Part shown: piece after piece, positions 8,686 to 17,951 of the stretch
How positions within the stretch are numbered: the first letter of the stretch is position 1
Layout: each line of letters begins with the position of its first letter
Made by a program: the position numbers and the translations under genes
The notes under the pieces: model-generated
Database searches by the model: none
What the model was told of the DNA's origin: nothing
What the model saw: only the letters and a program-made list of their open reading frames with translations
Origin: Vibrio marisflavi CECT 7928
GTDB taxonomy: Bacteria; Pseudomonadota; Gammaproteobacteria; Enterobacterales; Vibrionaceae
DNA: 64,000 nucleotides
Assembly (NCBI RefSeq): GCF_921294215.1
Contig: NZ_CAKLDM010000003.1
Location: 1 to 64,000, forward strand
Reading direction: 5' to 3'

Positions 8686-11217
8686 TTGCAGGCTTATACA
8701 GATACGTTAATTCAAAGATTAGATCGGCTGAATCAGCAGCGTATTGATCGTGCGCTGGCGCTTATGAGCCTGCCTAGCCAACGAGTATTCAACCTCATCC
8801 CCGCATTATTTCATTACCACCTTCCCTCTATTCCTGGTCATTTTGACGATTATGTACCTTCTGGTGTATTTAGCTTCCAGCCTTCCGAAGAACAGTTAAA
8901 TCTACTCGTTGAGCTTGGGTTAGAGGTGAGTATTGATACTGAACTGGCGTCGACTTCAAGCGACATTCTTGCCCTCTATACTATGGGCAGCACCTCTTCC
9001 ATTGGTCAAAGTACATCTAGTGATTTAGATGTCTGGGTTTGCGTTTCTCCAGACATGGACAGTGAGAATAGAGATCGTCTGACGCTAAAGTGTGCACTTA
9101 TTACCGATTGGGCAAAAACTCAGGGTGTAGAAGCGAACTTCTTCTTGATGGATGAGCAAAGATTTCGAAGTAATTGCTCTGAAGAAATGACAGGTGATAA
9201 TTGTGGCTCTTCCCAGCATTTGCTGCTGCTTGATGAATTTTATCGTTCTGCTGTTCGTCTAGCTGGGCAAAGGCTGCTTTGGCAGATTGTTCCACCCGAG
9301 ATGGAAGAAAACTACGACCAGTATGTCGCAGAGCTTTGTAGTGGACAATATATTGATTGTTCAGAGTGGTTGGACTTTGGACAGCTTAACCGTATTCCAG
9401 CGGAAGAGTATTTTGGTTCGAACTTATGGCAGCTATATAAGAGTATCGACTCTCCTTATAAGTCGGTTTTGAAGGCGATCCTTCTTGAGGCCTATTCTTG
9501 GGCTTATCCAAATACAGAATTATTAAGCATTGATAGCAAACGGCGCTTCTTTTCCCATGAACCCGATTTATATGGAATGGATGCGTATTATTTGATGCTT
9601 GAGAAAGTGACCCACTATCTCGAACATATTGGTGATCACACTCGTTTAGAGCTTGTTCGTAAATGTTTCTACTTGAAGACTCACGAGAAGCTATCGCGCC
9701 AGCCGGGGGTTGGTTCGGTTAAGTGGCGTCGTGAAGCTCTGGCTGACATGGTAGAGAAGTGGCAGTGGGATCAATCAATGCTAACCGAGCTTGATGACCG
9801 CCGTAACTGGAAGGTTGAGCAAGTTAAGGTTGTTCACCATGCGTTGCTTGACGCACTCATGCAAAGCTACCGAAACTTAATTCGCTTTGCGCGTAGAAAT
9901 GACATTACTTCTACGATCAGCCCTCAAGATATTAGTATCTTGGCGAGAAAACTATATGCGGCATTTGAGGTGTTGCCAGGCAAGGTAACCTTGCTCAACC
10001 CACAAATATCACCAGATTTGCACGAAGCTGATCTGACGTTCATTGAAGTGAGCGAGGGAAGCGTAAACAAAGCGGGTTGGTACTTGTATAAGCAGCCTCT
10101 TATCCCTCATCGCATTATTGGCCAGCCTAAACTTGAGCACAATGAGTACTTGAGTAAGCTAGTCGCGTGGGCGTTTTTCAACGGATTAATTACTGAAGCT
10201 ACACGCCTTCACTCAGTAGTGAAGCAAGCTGACATCGATATTGATAAGTTTTACCAAATGGTCAGCGACCTGCGTAACACCTTTTCATTGCATAAACGTC
10301 GCCCTAGCATGCAGGCGCTTGCTAGCCCTTGCGAAATTAGCCAGTTGGCGATGTTTATTAACTTTGAATCTGATCCAACAGCTAACGTCAGCGCTAAATC
10401 ACTAAAAGTAGATTTGAAAAATACAGATATTTTCAGTTTTGGTGAAGATGACTTAAGTCTTGTCGGCAGTGTTGATTTGGTTTATCGCAACTCTTGGCAT
10501 GAAGTGCGTACGCTGCACTTTGAAGGCGAAACGGCGATACTGGATGCGTTAAAAACGGTACTCAGTAAAATGCACCAAGATGCGCTGCCACCTGAATCTG
10601 TAGATGTTTTTTGTTACGGTAAAAATCTACGTGGCATGATGCGTAATATGATTTATCAGCTATTAGCCGAGTGTATTGAGCTAAGGTTGAAGCCTTTTGA
10701 CCAAGAGAAGAACCGCAGCTTCAAAGCAATTCGTGTTGCTGGAAAAATGTATGGTTTGTTCTTTGAAAGGCGTGGTGTATCTGTACAGAAGCTTGAGAAC
10801 TCTGTCGATTTCTACCGTTGTATTTCAACTAACAAACTCACCGGCTCCACGCTAATGGTGGTGGATAAAGAAAAAGATTATCAATTGCCGCAAGTGGTTG
10901 ATGGGTTTGCGAGTCAGGGACTAATTCAATTCTTCTTCGAAGACACTGAGCATGGATTTAATATCTATGTGTTAGATGAGGCTAATAAGGTTGAAGTTTA
11001 TCATCAGTTCAGTGGCGAGAAGGATGAGATGATTTCCAGCGTGAATAGTTTCTATACGTCGGTGAAGGATGAAAGCAAGCTATCTAACCAGCTGATCAAC
11101 TTCAATTTGCCTCAGTACTATCAAATAGTGCATTCGAATGATGGTGACGACTATGTCGTGCCATATCGTAACGACAATGCGATACAACTTAAGCCATCCA
11201 GAACTGTGACGGCTTAA
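8686..11217 (+). CDS. cyaA: Class I adenylate cyclase
   Basis: 843 residues, matching enterobacterial CyaA in length and layout: an N-terminal catalytic half and a C-terminal regulatory half that responds to the glucose PTS. The nucleotidyltransferase signature GSTSSIGQSTSSDLDVWVC spans residues 101-119 and includes the metal-binding Asp pair (D113, D115). The start is TTG, as in E. coli, where the weak UUG limits cAMP synthesis; the ribosome site AAGGAT supports it. The protein makes cAMP for CRP and is soluble or membrane-associated. Divergent from hemC, convergent with cyaY. Confidence 0.98.
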   Translation: MQAYTDTLIQRLDRLNQQRIDRALALMSLPSQRVFNLIPALFHYHLPSIPGHFDDYVPSGVFSFQPSEEQLNLLVELGLEVSIDTELASTSSDILALYTMGSTSSIGQSTSSDLDVWVCVSPDMDSENRDRLTLKCALITDWAKTQGVEANFFLMDEQRFRSNCSEEMTGDNCGSSQHLLLLDEFYRSAVRLAGQRLLWQIVPPEMEENYDQYVAELCSGQYIDCSEWLDFGQLNRIPAEEYFGSNLWQLYKSIDSPYKSVLKAILLEAYSWAYPNTELLSIDSKRRFFSHEPDLYGMDAYYLMLEKVTHYLEHIGDHTRLELVRKCFYLKTHEKLSRQPGVGSVKWRREALADMVEKWQWDQSMLTELDDRRNWKVEQVKVVHHALLDALMQSYRNLIRFARRNDITSTISPQDISILARKLYAAFEVLPGKVTLLNPQISPDLHEADLTFIEVSEGSVNKAGWYLYKQPLIPHRIIGQPKLEHNEYLSKLVAWAFFNGLITEATRLHSVVKQADIDIDKFYQMVSDLRNTFSLHKRRPSMQALASPCEISQLAMFINFESDPTANVSAKSLKVDLKNTDIFSFGEDDLSLVGSVDLVYRNSWHEVRTLHFEGETAILDALKTVLSKMHQDALPPESVDVFCYGKNLRGMMRNMIYQLLAECIELRLKPFDQEKNRSFKAIRVAGKMYGLFFERRGVSVQKLENSVDFYRCISTNKLTGSTLMVVDKEKDYQLPQVVDGFASQGLIQFFFEDTEHGFNIYVLDEANKVEVYHQFSGEKDEMISSVNSFYTSVKDESKLSNQLINFNLPQYYQIVHSNDGDDYVVPYRNDNAIQLKPSRTVTA

Positions 11218-11235
11218 GTTCGGGCCTTTAGTTAT

Positions 11236-11556
11236 TTATTGCCAATCAATCTCTTCTTGGCATTGATTTTCACATTCTCTTTTAACCATTGCGTGAAACT
11301 CTACGCCTGATTTAGAGCAAATCCACTCTTTGTCGATCAGTTTGAAGTGATAGCCACCCGTTTTTGAAGCGAGCCAGATCTCATGCATAGGCTCTTGACG
11401 GTTGATAATGATTTGACTTCTATCGTCAAATTCCAAGGTCATAACGTTGCCAGATATCTCACAATCAATATCCGCACCTGAGTTATCGATAGCTTCCTCA
11501 ATCTGTTGAAGTTGAGCATCTACAATTTGATGAAATTCGGTGTCATTCATCTTCAA
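11236..11556 (-). CDS. cyaY: Frataxin homologue CyaY
   Basis: 106 residues, the standard CyaY length. The acidic first helix (residues about 3-30, rich in Asp/Glu) that binds iron and IscS is present, followed by the frataxin beta-sheet with NRQEPMHEIWLASKTGGYHF. It modulates iron-sulfur cluster assembly by IscS. It is convergent with cyaA (19 nt apart) and divergent from lptM, the usual arrangement. Confidence 0.96.
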   Translation of the reverse strand: MKMNDTEFHQIVDAQLQQIEEAIDNSGADIDCEISGNVMTLEFDDRSQIIINRQEPMHEIWLASKTGGYHFKLIDKEWICSKSGVEFHAMVKRECENQCQEEIDWQ

Positions 11557-11626
11557 TTATCCTGTTGCATTTCTTGTTTGTGGTGCGATTATAGAGGGCA
11601 TAGACTCAATAATCACGATATCCACG

Positions 11627-11818
11627 ATGAAAAAAACACTTATAGCACTGACAGTGATGTCTGCATTAGCCTTGGCAGGTTGCGGTCAAACCGGCCCTCT
11701 ATATATGCCAAAAGACAATACAACCAATTCTGAGGCCCAATCAGCTACGCCAGACAGTGGCTCTCAGTCAACGGCTCCTAGTGTTCAAACGGGTACTCAA
11801 TCCGAGCAGCATGCGTGA
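11627..11818 (+). CDS. lptM: LptM (YifL) small outer-membrane lipoprotein
   Basis: 63 residues with a lipoprotein signal (positively charged start, hydrophobic stretch, lipobox LALAGC, lipidated Cys at about 21). The conserved GQTGPLYMP follows, then a Ser/Thr/Gln-rich tail. YifL was renamed LptM because it assists maturation of the LptDE lipopolysaccharide translocon. It sits between cyaY and lysA as in most gammaproteobacteria. The ATG at 11627 was chosen because the signal peptide begins there. Confidence 0.9.
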   Translation: MKKTLIALTVMSALALAGCGQTGPLYMPKDNTTNSEAQSATPDSGSQSTAPSVQTGTQSEQHA

Positions 11819-11849
11819 TCAATAAAAGCGAATAATAAAGGTAAGAAAA

Positions 11850-13103
11850 TTGGATTATTTCAACTATCGTGAAGATGGCCAGTTGTGTGCAGAAGACGTT
11901 GAGCTGTCTGCATTGGCTGAACAATATGGTACGCCATTATATGTATACTCGCGTGCAACTTTAGAAAGGCATTGGAATGCGTTTGATAAGTCAGTCGCTG
12001 GACACCCTCATTTAGTCTGTTACGCAGTGAAGGCAAACTCGAACCTAGGTGTGCTTAACGCTTTAGCTCGATTAGGTTCAGGTTTTGATATTGTTTCAGG
12101 TGGAGAGCTTGAGCGCGTCATTGCTGCTGGTGGCGATCCCGCGAAAGTAGTCTTTTCTGGTGTAGGAAAAACCAGTCAAGAAATGAAACGCGCCCTTGAG
12201 CTAAACATTAAGTGCTTCAACGTAGAGTCTGAACCTGAATTAGAAAGGCTAAACCAAGTGGCAGCTGAGCTTGGTGTGAAAGCTCCAATCTCACTGCGTA
12301 TTAATCCAGACGTAGATGCCAATACTCACCCTTATATCTCAACAGGTTTGCGTGACAACAAGTTTGGTATCGCATTTGAGCGCGCTCCAGAAGTATATAA
12401 GTTCGCGCAAAGTTTAGATAACCTTGATGTACAAGGCATTGATTGCCATATCGGTTCTCAGCTGACAGATATTGAACCTTTTATCGATGCGACCGACAGA
12501 TTACTTGCGCTGATTGATGATCTCAAAGCTCATGGAGTGAATATTAAGCACCTAGACGTTGGTGGTGGCCTTGGCGTAATTTATCGTGATGAAATGCCCC
12601 CACAGCCGTCTGAGTATGCAAAGGCACTGCTAGATAGACTCCACAGCCACAAAGATCTAGAACTGATATTTGAGCCTGGTCGTGCGATTGCGGCAAATGC
12701 CGGTGTTTTGCTGACTCGAGTTGAATTCTTAAAACATACCGAACACAAGAACTTTGCCATCATAGATGCAGCGATGAATGATCTGATGCGTCCTGCTCTT
12801 TATCAAGCTTGGCAAGATATTGTTCCTGTCTCTCCAAGAGAAGGCGACACGACCACTTACGATCTAGTCGGTCCAATATGTGAAACAGGGGACTTTTTAG
12901 GTAAGGATCGAGCACTTGCTTTAGAAGCGGGCGATTTACTTGCTGTACGTTCCGCTGGTGCCTATGGTTTTGTTATGTCTTCGAATTATAACACTCGTGC
13001 TCGCGTTGCTGAGGTGATGGTAGATAAAGACCAAACATACCTCGTTCGTCAACGTGAAGAGCTATCAAGCTTATGGGCACTTGAAAATGTACTTCCGGAG
13101 TAA
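11850..13103 (+). CDS. lysA: Diaminopimelate decarboxylase
   Basis: 417 residues, a fold-III PLP enzyme. The PLP lysine is K61 in YAVKANSN. EPGRAIAANAG (phosphate binding), CETGDFLGKDR (catalytic Cys) and SAGAYGFVMSSNYN are all present. It converts meso-diaminopimelate to lysine, the last step of lysine synthesis. The start is TTG at 11850 with GGTAAG upstream, giving MDYFNYREDGQL, the N-terminus expected in Vibrio. Dap epimerase, which makes its substrate, follows 10 nt later. Confidence 0.97.
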   Translation: MDYFNYREDGQLCAEDVELSALAEQYGTPLYVYSRATLERHWNAFDKSVAGHPHLVCYAVKANSNLGVLNALARLGSGFDIVSGGELERVIAAGGDPAKVVFSGVGKTSQEMKRALELNIKCFNVESEPELERLNQVAAELGVKAPISLRINPDVDANTHPYISTGLRDNKFGIAFERAPEVYKFAQSLDNLDVQGIDCHIGSQLTDIEPFIDATDRLLALIDDLKAHGVNIKHLDVGGGLGVIYRDEMPPQPSEYAKALLDRLHSHKDLELIFEPGRAIAANAGVLLTRVEFLKHTEHKNFAIIDAAMNDLMRPALYQAWQDIVPVSPREGDTTTYDLVGPICETGDFLGKDRALALEAGDLLAVRSAGAYGFVMSSNYNTRARVAEVMVDKDQTYLVRQREELSSLWALENVLPE

Positions 13104-13113
13104 ATAACACAGT

Positions 13114-13944
13114 ATGCATTTCCATTTTTCTAAGATGCATGGTTTGGGTAACGACTTTATGGTCGTGGATTGTGTTACCCAAAACATCTTTTTTTCTCCA
13201 GAGTTGATTCGTAGACTTGCGGATAGACACACTGGTGTAGGCTTTGACCAGTTACTTATTGTCGAAGCACCTTATGATCCGGAAACTGATTTTCACTATC
13301 GAATCTTTAACGCCGATGGCAGTGAAGTAGAGCAGTGTGGCAATGGTGCACGCTGTTTTGCTCGATTTGTCCGTATGAAAGGACTGACCAATAAATTTAG
13401 CGTTAGTGTCAGTACCAAGAAAGGTAAGATGATTCTCAATATTGAGGAAGATGACCAAGTTAAAGTGAACATGGGCGCGCCTGAATTTGAGCCAAATAAG
13501 ATACCGTTCAAAGCGAAACAGGCTGAGAAGACCTATATTATACGGACTGAAGAGCATACGTTGTTCTGTGGTGCTGTGAGTATGGGTAACCCTCATGTAG
13601 TCACTGTTGTTGAGGATATTGAAAACACAGATGTGGAGCAGTTAGGCCCGTTGTTGGAGTCACATGAGCGTTTTCCAGAGCGAGTCAACGCAGGCTTCAT
13701 GCAAATCGTATCTCGCAATGAAATTAAACTGCGTGTCTATGAGCGCGGAGCTGGTGAAACCCAAGCTTGTGGTAGTGGTGCGTGTGGCGCGGTGGCTGTA
13801 GGTATTGTACAAGGTTTACTCGACGACAATGTCACAGTGCATTTACCGGGTGGAAAATTGAAGATTCAATGGAATGGTGCTGATAAGCCGCTGTATATGA
13901 CGGGGCCCGCGACGCATATCTATGATGGTCAGCTATCTTGTTAA
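13114..13944 (+). CDS. dapF: Diaminopimelate epimerase
   Basis: 276 residues. Both active-site cysteines are seen: C75 in [10 protein letters not shown] and the second in [14 protein letters not shown] (about residue 220). It interconverts LL- and meso-diaminopimelate, feeding both lysine (lysA just upstream) and peptidoglycan. The N-terminus [19 protein letters not shown] is canonical. It forms part of the lptM-lysA-dapF-DUF484-xerC-yigB operon. Confidence 0.98.
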   Translation: MHFHFSKMHGLGNDFMVVDCVTQNIFFSPELIRRLADRHTGVGFDQLLIVEAPYDPETDFHYRIFNADGSEVEQCGNGARCFARFVRMKGLTNKFSVSVSTKKGKMILNIEEDDQVKVNMGAPEFEPNKIPFKAKQAEKTYIIRTEEHTLFCGAVSMGNPHVVTVVEDIENTDVEQLGPLLESHERFPERVNAGFMQIVSRNEIKLRVYERGAGETQACGSGACGAVAVGIVQGLLDDNVTVHLPGGKLKIQWNGADKPLYMTGPATHIYDGQLSC

Positions 13945-13959
13945 CTTTAAGGATGAATT

Positions 13960-14670
13960 TTGTCTCAAATTGATGCAGACGCACTGACAGCGCAAGTTGT
14001 CGCAGAGTACTTAAAAGATAACCCTGATTTTTTTCTTCATAGACAAGAGTTGGTCGAACACTTGTCTATTCCCAATCAAGAGAGAGGCTCAGTCTCTCTT
14101 GTGCATGTACAAATGAATCGTCAGCGCCAGCGTATCGAAGATCTTGAAGAAGAAATTACGGCTCTGATGTCTCTTGCTGCTGACAATGATAGAACCTTTC
14201 ACGAATTTATGGATCTGCAAGAGCAGATACTAAAGTGCAACGATTTGTACAGCGCGATTCAGCGAATAGAGAATAAAGCGAAGTGCTTAAATCTCGAAGC
14301 GTATATCCGTCTTATTAACGTAGATGAGCCTTGCTATCAGATATCTCAGGCTCAGTATCAAAAGTTTGCGAATCAGAACCTAAATGGTAAAAGTGCTTTC
14401 TTAGGGCGCTTGCGAAATTGTGATCGCCATTGTTTGCTTGGTGAGTATGCAGCGACAGCTGAACTGGGCTCCTATGTAGTACTTCCTTTAGCGAGAAAGC
14501 AGGTTCTTGGGCTGCTTATCTTTGGCAGTGAAGATGGTGGCCATTTCCAACCGAATATGGATACGCTGTTTTTGCGCCACCTTGCCCTTGTTTTCTCACA
14601 TTTGGTTGAGGCTTTGCCTTGGAACTCAGTCGGTGCAGATCATGACCAGCTCTCAAATAGTTCTTCCTAG
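13960..14670 (+). CDS. DUF484 family protein (YigA-like)
   Basis: 236 residues with a TTG start at 13960 after AAGGAT. The N-terminal helix VVAEYLKDNPDFFLHRQELV is the DUF484 signature. A coiled coil (about 55-85) and a GAF-like domain follow. The family nearly always sits between dapF and xerC, as here, but its function is unknown. The last 29 bases overlap the xerC start, so the two are likely coupled. Confidence 0.9.
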   Translation: MSQIDADALTAQVVAEYLKDNPDFFLHRQELVEHLSIPNQERGSVSLVHVQMNRQRQRIEDLEEEITALMSLAADNDRTFHEFMDLQEQILKCNDLYSAIQRIENKAKCLNLEAYIRLINVDEPCYQISQAQYQKFANQNLNGKSAFLGRLRNCDRHCLLGEYAATAELGSYVVLPLARKQVLGLLIFGSEDGGHFQPNMDTLFLRHLALVFSHLVEALPWNSVGADHDQLSNSSS

Positions 14671-15571
14671 TAGCTTACAAAAGTCGCTTGAACGCTTCTA
14701 TGAATACCTGCGAAGTGAGAAGGGCCTTAGCTTACACACTCAACGTAATTACAAGCAACAGTTGGAAACAATGGCTGTTCACCTAAATGGAATGGGTATC
14801 AATGAGTGGCAAGATGTAGACGCTTCATGGGTTAGGCAGTTGGTCAGCAAGGGTAGAAGGGATGGAATGAAGGCGAGCAGTATATCGACTCGTCTTTCTT
14901 CGTTAAGAAGCTTTTTTGATTTCTTAATATTACGAGGAGAGTTGGAGGCCAATCCAGCAAAAGGCGTCTCTGCCCCTCGAAAACGTCGCCCGCTACCAAA
15001 GAACCTAGATGTGGATGAAGTTGGTCAGCTTCTTGAAGTGAACGAAGACGACCCTCTGGCTATACGAGATAGAGCCATGATGGAGCTAATGTATGGTGCT
15101 GGCTTGCGCTTGGCTGAGCTTATTAGCATTAACGTCAAGGATGTTGGCTTTCATAGTGGTGAAATTCGAGTGATAGGTAAAGGTGACAAAGAGAGAAAGG
15201 TTCCTTTTTCTGGCTTGGCGGCAGAGTGGGTTGGCAAATGGCTCAAAGAACGATCTGCGCTAGCCAACGCTGATGAAAAAGCCTTGTTTGTTTCCAAGCT
15301 CGGCGGACGTATTTCGCATCGTAGTGTACAAAAACGTATGGCTGAGTGGGGGCAAAAACAGGCAGTTGCAAGCCATATTAGCCCTCATAAACTTCGCCAC
15401 TCGTTTGCAACGCATGTACTTGAGTCGAGTAACAACTTACGTGCTGTGCAAGAATTACTAGGCCACGAAAACATTTCTACTACTCAAATCTATACCCATT
15501 TGGACTTTCAGCACTTAGCACAAGCTTATGATGCCGCTCACCCTAGAGCGAGAAAGAAAGGTAAAAAGTAG
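14642..15571 (+). CDS. xerC: Tyrosine recombinase XerC
   Basis: 309 residues. The N-terminal SAM-like core-binding domain (about 12-100) is followed by the catalytic domain with LMYGAGLRLAEL (first Arg), HKLRHSFATHVLES (His-x-x-Arg), LLGHENIST and IYTH (nucleophile Tyr). XerC works with XerD at dif to resolve chromosome dimers before division. A longer open frame begins further upstream, but the ATG at 14642 gives the family's normal length and start. Confidence 0.97.
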   Translation: MTSSQIVLPSSLQKSLERFYEYLRSEKGLSLHTQRNYKQQLETMAVHLNGMGINEWQDVDASWVRQLVSKGRRDGMKASSISTRLSSLRSFFDFLILRGELEANPAKGVSAPRKRRPLPKNLDVDEVGQLLEVNEDDPLAIRDRAMMELMYGAGLRLAELISINVKDVGFHSGEIRVIGKGDKERKVPFSGLAAEWVGKWLKERSALANADEKALFVSKLGGRISHRSVQKRMAEWGQKQAVASHISPHKLRHSFATHVLESSNNLRAVQELLGHENISTTQIYTHLDFQHLAQAYDAAHPRARKKGKK

Positions 15572-15574
15572 CGA

Positions 15575-16291
15575 ATGCGTGTATATCGTAGGCTCCAGAC
15601 TATAAAAGCGATCACCTTTGATTTGGACGATACCTTGTATGATAATCGCCCGGTGATCGCTCGATTAGAGTCAGAACTGACTCAATGGATGACAGAGCAT
15701 CATCCTATTTTCATCTCACGCCCACTATCTTGGTGGAAAGCTTTCAAGCAAGAGCTCGCAGCCAAAGAACCAACACTGACACACAACGTATCACTGTGGC
15801 GTTATGAGCAGCTTAGGCGTGGCTTAACGCAAGTAGGTTACTCCTTAGAGCAAGCACTGCAAGCTGCGAATGATGCGATGGAGGTGGTAAGTTACTGGCG
15901 CAGTCAATTTGATGTGCCAAAGAGCAGTCATGACGTATTGAAAGAGCTATCTGAAAAATATCCATTAGTGGCGATCACTAATGGCAATGTTAACGTTGAT
16001 ACTATCGGTCTGAGTGGCTACTTTCAAGCGGTGTTTAAATCGGGCTTTGATGGTTTAGCCAAGCCATTTCCTGATTTATTTGCGAAAGCTCAAAAGAAAC
16101 TAAACCTTCAGTCGAAGCACATTTTACATGTAGGTGATGCGCTATATTCAGATGTAGAGGGAGCCAAACGAGCTGGCTTTCAAGCTTGCTGGATAAACCT
16201 AACTGGTACAAGCTTAATACACCAGCCTAAAGCTACGCTTTTGCCTGATCTAGAAATCGAAGATATAAGTGAATTGCGCTCACTGCTTTAA
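15575..16291 (+). CDS. yigB: HAD phosphatase YigB (riboflavin-pathway phosphatase)
   Basis: 238 residues of the haloacid dehalogenase superfamily: DxD motif in FDLDDTLYDN (about 17-26), AITNGN (motif II) and HVGDALYSDVEGAKRAGF (motif IV). E. coli YigB dephosphorylates 5-amino-6-(5-phosphoribitylamino)uracil in riboflavin synthesis and sits directly downstream of xerC, as here. It starts 3 nt after xerC. Its 3' end overlaps the convergent DTW gene by 12 nt. Confidence 0.92.
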   Translation: MRVYRRLQTIKAITFDLDDTLYDNRPVIARLESELTQWMTEHHPIFISRPLSWWKAFKQELAAKEPTLTHNVSLWRYEQLRRGLTQVGYSLEQALQAANDAMEVVSYWRSQFDVPKSSHDVLKELSEKYPLVAITNGNVNVDTIGLSGYFQAVFKSGFDGLAKPFPDLFAKAQKKLNLQSKHILHVGDALYSDVEGAKRAGFQACWINLTGTSLIHQPKATLLPDLEIEDISELRSLL

Positions 16292-16888
16292 TTGATGCCC
16301 ACTTCTATCTGCCTGAAACACTCTAAGGTAGTGAGAGAAGAACTCGCGTAGATTTGATGCTTGCTGCCTCTCACCTTGTGCTTTAAGCAATTCACAGCCT
16401 ACTTCTAACGTGCATAAGTTTCCCTGTTCTTGATTGCGCCGCAATGTATAGTCAGAGCTGGAGCCAATGCTCGATAGAGATACCATGGGGATATCGCTTA
16501 GCCAGCTGGACTTTCTGACCATTTTTCTTGCTTCTTGCCAAGTGCCATCCAGAATGATGTAAACGTGCTTTTTCTTTGACTGATTTTCCGTCACTTTCTG
16601 GATGCTTAAACTCTCTTCAGAGGGGAAAATGATAAATGGCTCTACGTTTTTCCGAGATATATGAGCCAGGAAACCTTCGGGAGCATCACGCCTATCCCAA
16701 GTAAAACTGCTGCAATTTGGAAGCGATTTTTGCAAAAGTTTGCCAGTGTTTGTCGCTCTGCCGCATTCATTTGGGTGCATCAATAAAACGATATCTAAAT
16801 CGCAGCTTAGCTTAGGAATGAGAGCGCAAATGCACTGATGGGTAAAGCCACATTCAGTGCAAGGTAAGTCGCTATTTGACTGCGCCAT
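16280..16888 (-). CDS. DTW-domain tRNA-uridine aminocarboxypropyltransferase family protein
   Basis: 202 residues. An N-terminal zinc-type cluster (CTECGFTHQCIC, about 10-21) is followed by MHPNECGRATNTGKLL, the DTW-type motif ILDGTWQEARKM (Gly-Thr-Trp here) and YTLRRNQEQGNLCTLE. E. coli YfiP (TapT/TuaA) of this family adds the acp group to U47 of tRNAs. Vibrios can carry more than one DTW protein, so tRNA specificity is not assigned. It follows the lipoprotein gene without a gap. Confidence 0.85.
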   Translation of the reverse strand: MAQSNSDLPCTECGFTHQCICALIPKLSCDLDIVLLMHPNECGRATNTGKLLQKSLPNCSSFTWDRRDAPEGFLAHISRKNVEPFIIFPSEESLSIQKVTENQSKKKHVYIILDGTWQEARKMVRKSSWLSDIPMVSLSSIGSSSDYTLRRNQEQGNLCTLEVGCELLKAQGERQQASNLREFFSHYLRVFQADRSGHQLKQ

Positions 16889-17914
16889 CTATTTCACACT
16901 GCTAGTGCGATAGAGTACTAAACCGCCGTCTGCTATGGGGTAGAGTACGTTTCCGACTTTTTCTGATGTTGCTGTGAGCTGGTTTCCATCGAGAGTAAAT
17001 ATTCGCTGCGATATAAGGTGCTGCTGCTGGTGCTTAGTCATCAACACTTGAACTTGCGTATCGTTTAGTTGCTGCCAAAAGCCTTGCTCAACGATATCGG
17101 ATTTTCCATCTCGATAGCTGTAAACCGTCTTTGCAGAGTGATCACTATTAAGGCTTAGCTTTACATCAAACTGAGAGGTTTTAGTCGACGATGCGGCATA
17201 TTGGCCAACCCAATTAAGTGTGCTATCAGTATTGCCTAATATTCCGCAGCCCTTATAGGTTTTGTTGTTCAGCGTTAGAGAAGCAACCCAGCCAGACAAA
17301 AAGCCGCCCGCTTCGTTCGTGCATGCTTTTCTTGTTAACTCCAACTGACCTTGCTCGAGTTGGTAAACGCGCTTGGAAGAAGATACTGATGAAGCAAAAA
17401 CTTTATAGGAGTGCTCTGGTTGACCATCTATTTTTATGTTGGCTGAGTTGGGAGCGAAGGATATAGACCAGTTTGGCTCGCTGCCAAAAGCGCGTGTTGG
17501 CGTGGGAGAGTTGCCACAAAGGCTATATTTGAAGCTAGTTAGGTAGTTAATGTTATCGACGACAAATTTCGCTGCATATCCAGCGCTATAGCCGATGCTA
17601 TCTGGTGGGGCTAAGTGTCCGACTAACTCTGTGTACATAGGCTCGTAAGGTGTTTTTTCAAAGGATTGAGCGAGCTTGAGTTTTGCATCGGGAAGTTGTA
17701 CCCAAAATTGCTGGCTGCCGCCGCATGGGGTCAGTGACCTCACTTCTTGGCCTAAAACGACTTGGCCTCTTATGGTATAAGGTTGAGGTTGGATACTTGC
17801 AGGGTTTGCTAACGTTGCATGCTCACCAGTTGATGCACTGTTGTGTTGTACTATTGAGCAACCTTGTAATAGGGTTAATGTAAGCAGGGGGGGGCATAAT
17901 AGTGAAGCCTTCAC
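16889..17914 (-). CDS. COG3650/NlpE-like lipoprotein of unknown function
   Basis: 341 residues. The GTG start gives a lipoprotein signal ending in LLQGC (Cys at about 19), so it should be lipidated and probably outer-membrane bound. The middle (about 145-235) resembles the COG3650 domain (FGSEPNWSISFAPNSANIKI). The C-terminal part (about 240-335) looks like the NlpE/HslJ-type lipocalin fold. No enzymatic motif is visible. A run of eight G/C base pairs (17887-17894) falls within codons 7-10 and could be slippage-prone. It is divergent from the EVE gene, only 37 nt away. Confidence 0.7.
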   Translation of the reverse strand: MKASLLCPPLLTLTLLQGCSIVQHNSASTGEHATLANPASIQPQPYTIRGQVVLGQEVRSLTPCGGSQQFWVQLPDAKLKLAQSFEKTPYEPMYTELVGHLAPPDSIGYSAGYAAKFVVDNINYLTSFKYSLCGNSPTPTRAFGSEPNWSISFAPNSANIKIDGQPEHSYKVFASSVSSSKRVYQLEQGQLELTRKACTNEAGGFLSGWVASLTLNNKTYKGCGILGNTDSTLNWVGQYAASSTKTSQFDVKLSLNSDHSAKTVYSYRDGKSDIVEQGFWQQLNDTQVQVLMTKHQQQHLISQRIFTLDGNQLTATSEKVGNVLYPIADGGLVLYRTSSVK

Positions 17915-17951
17915 GCTATATCTCTTATTATCAGACGACTTGGAGTCTATT

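Noticed and set aside
13252..13596. Minus-strand frame of 114 codons
   Set aside because: It lies fully inside dapF, which has all its catalytic motifs in the other strand.
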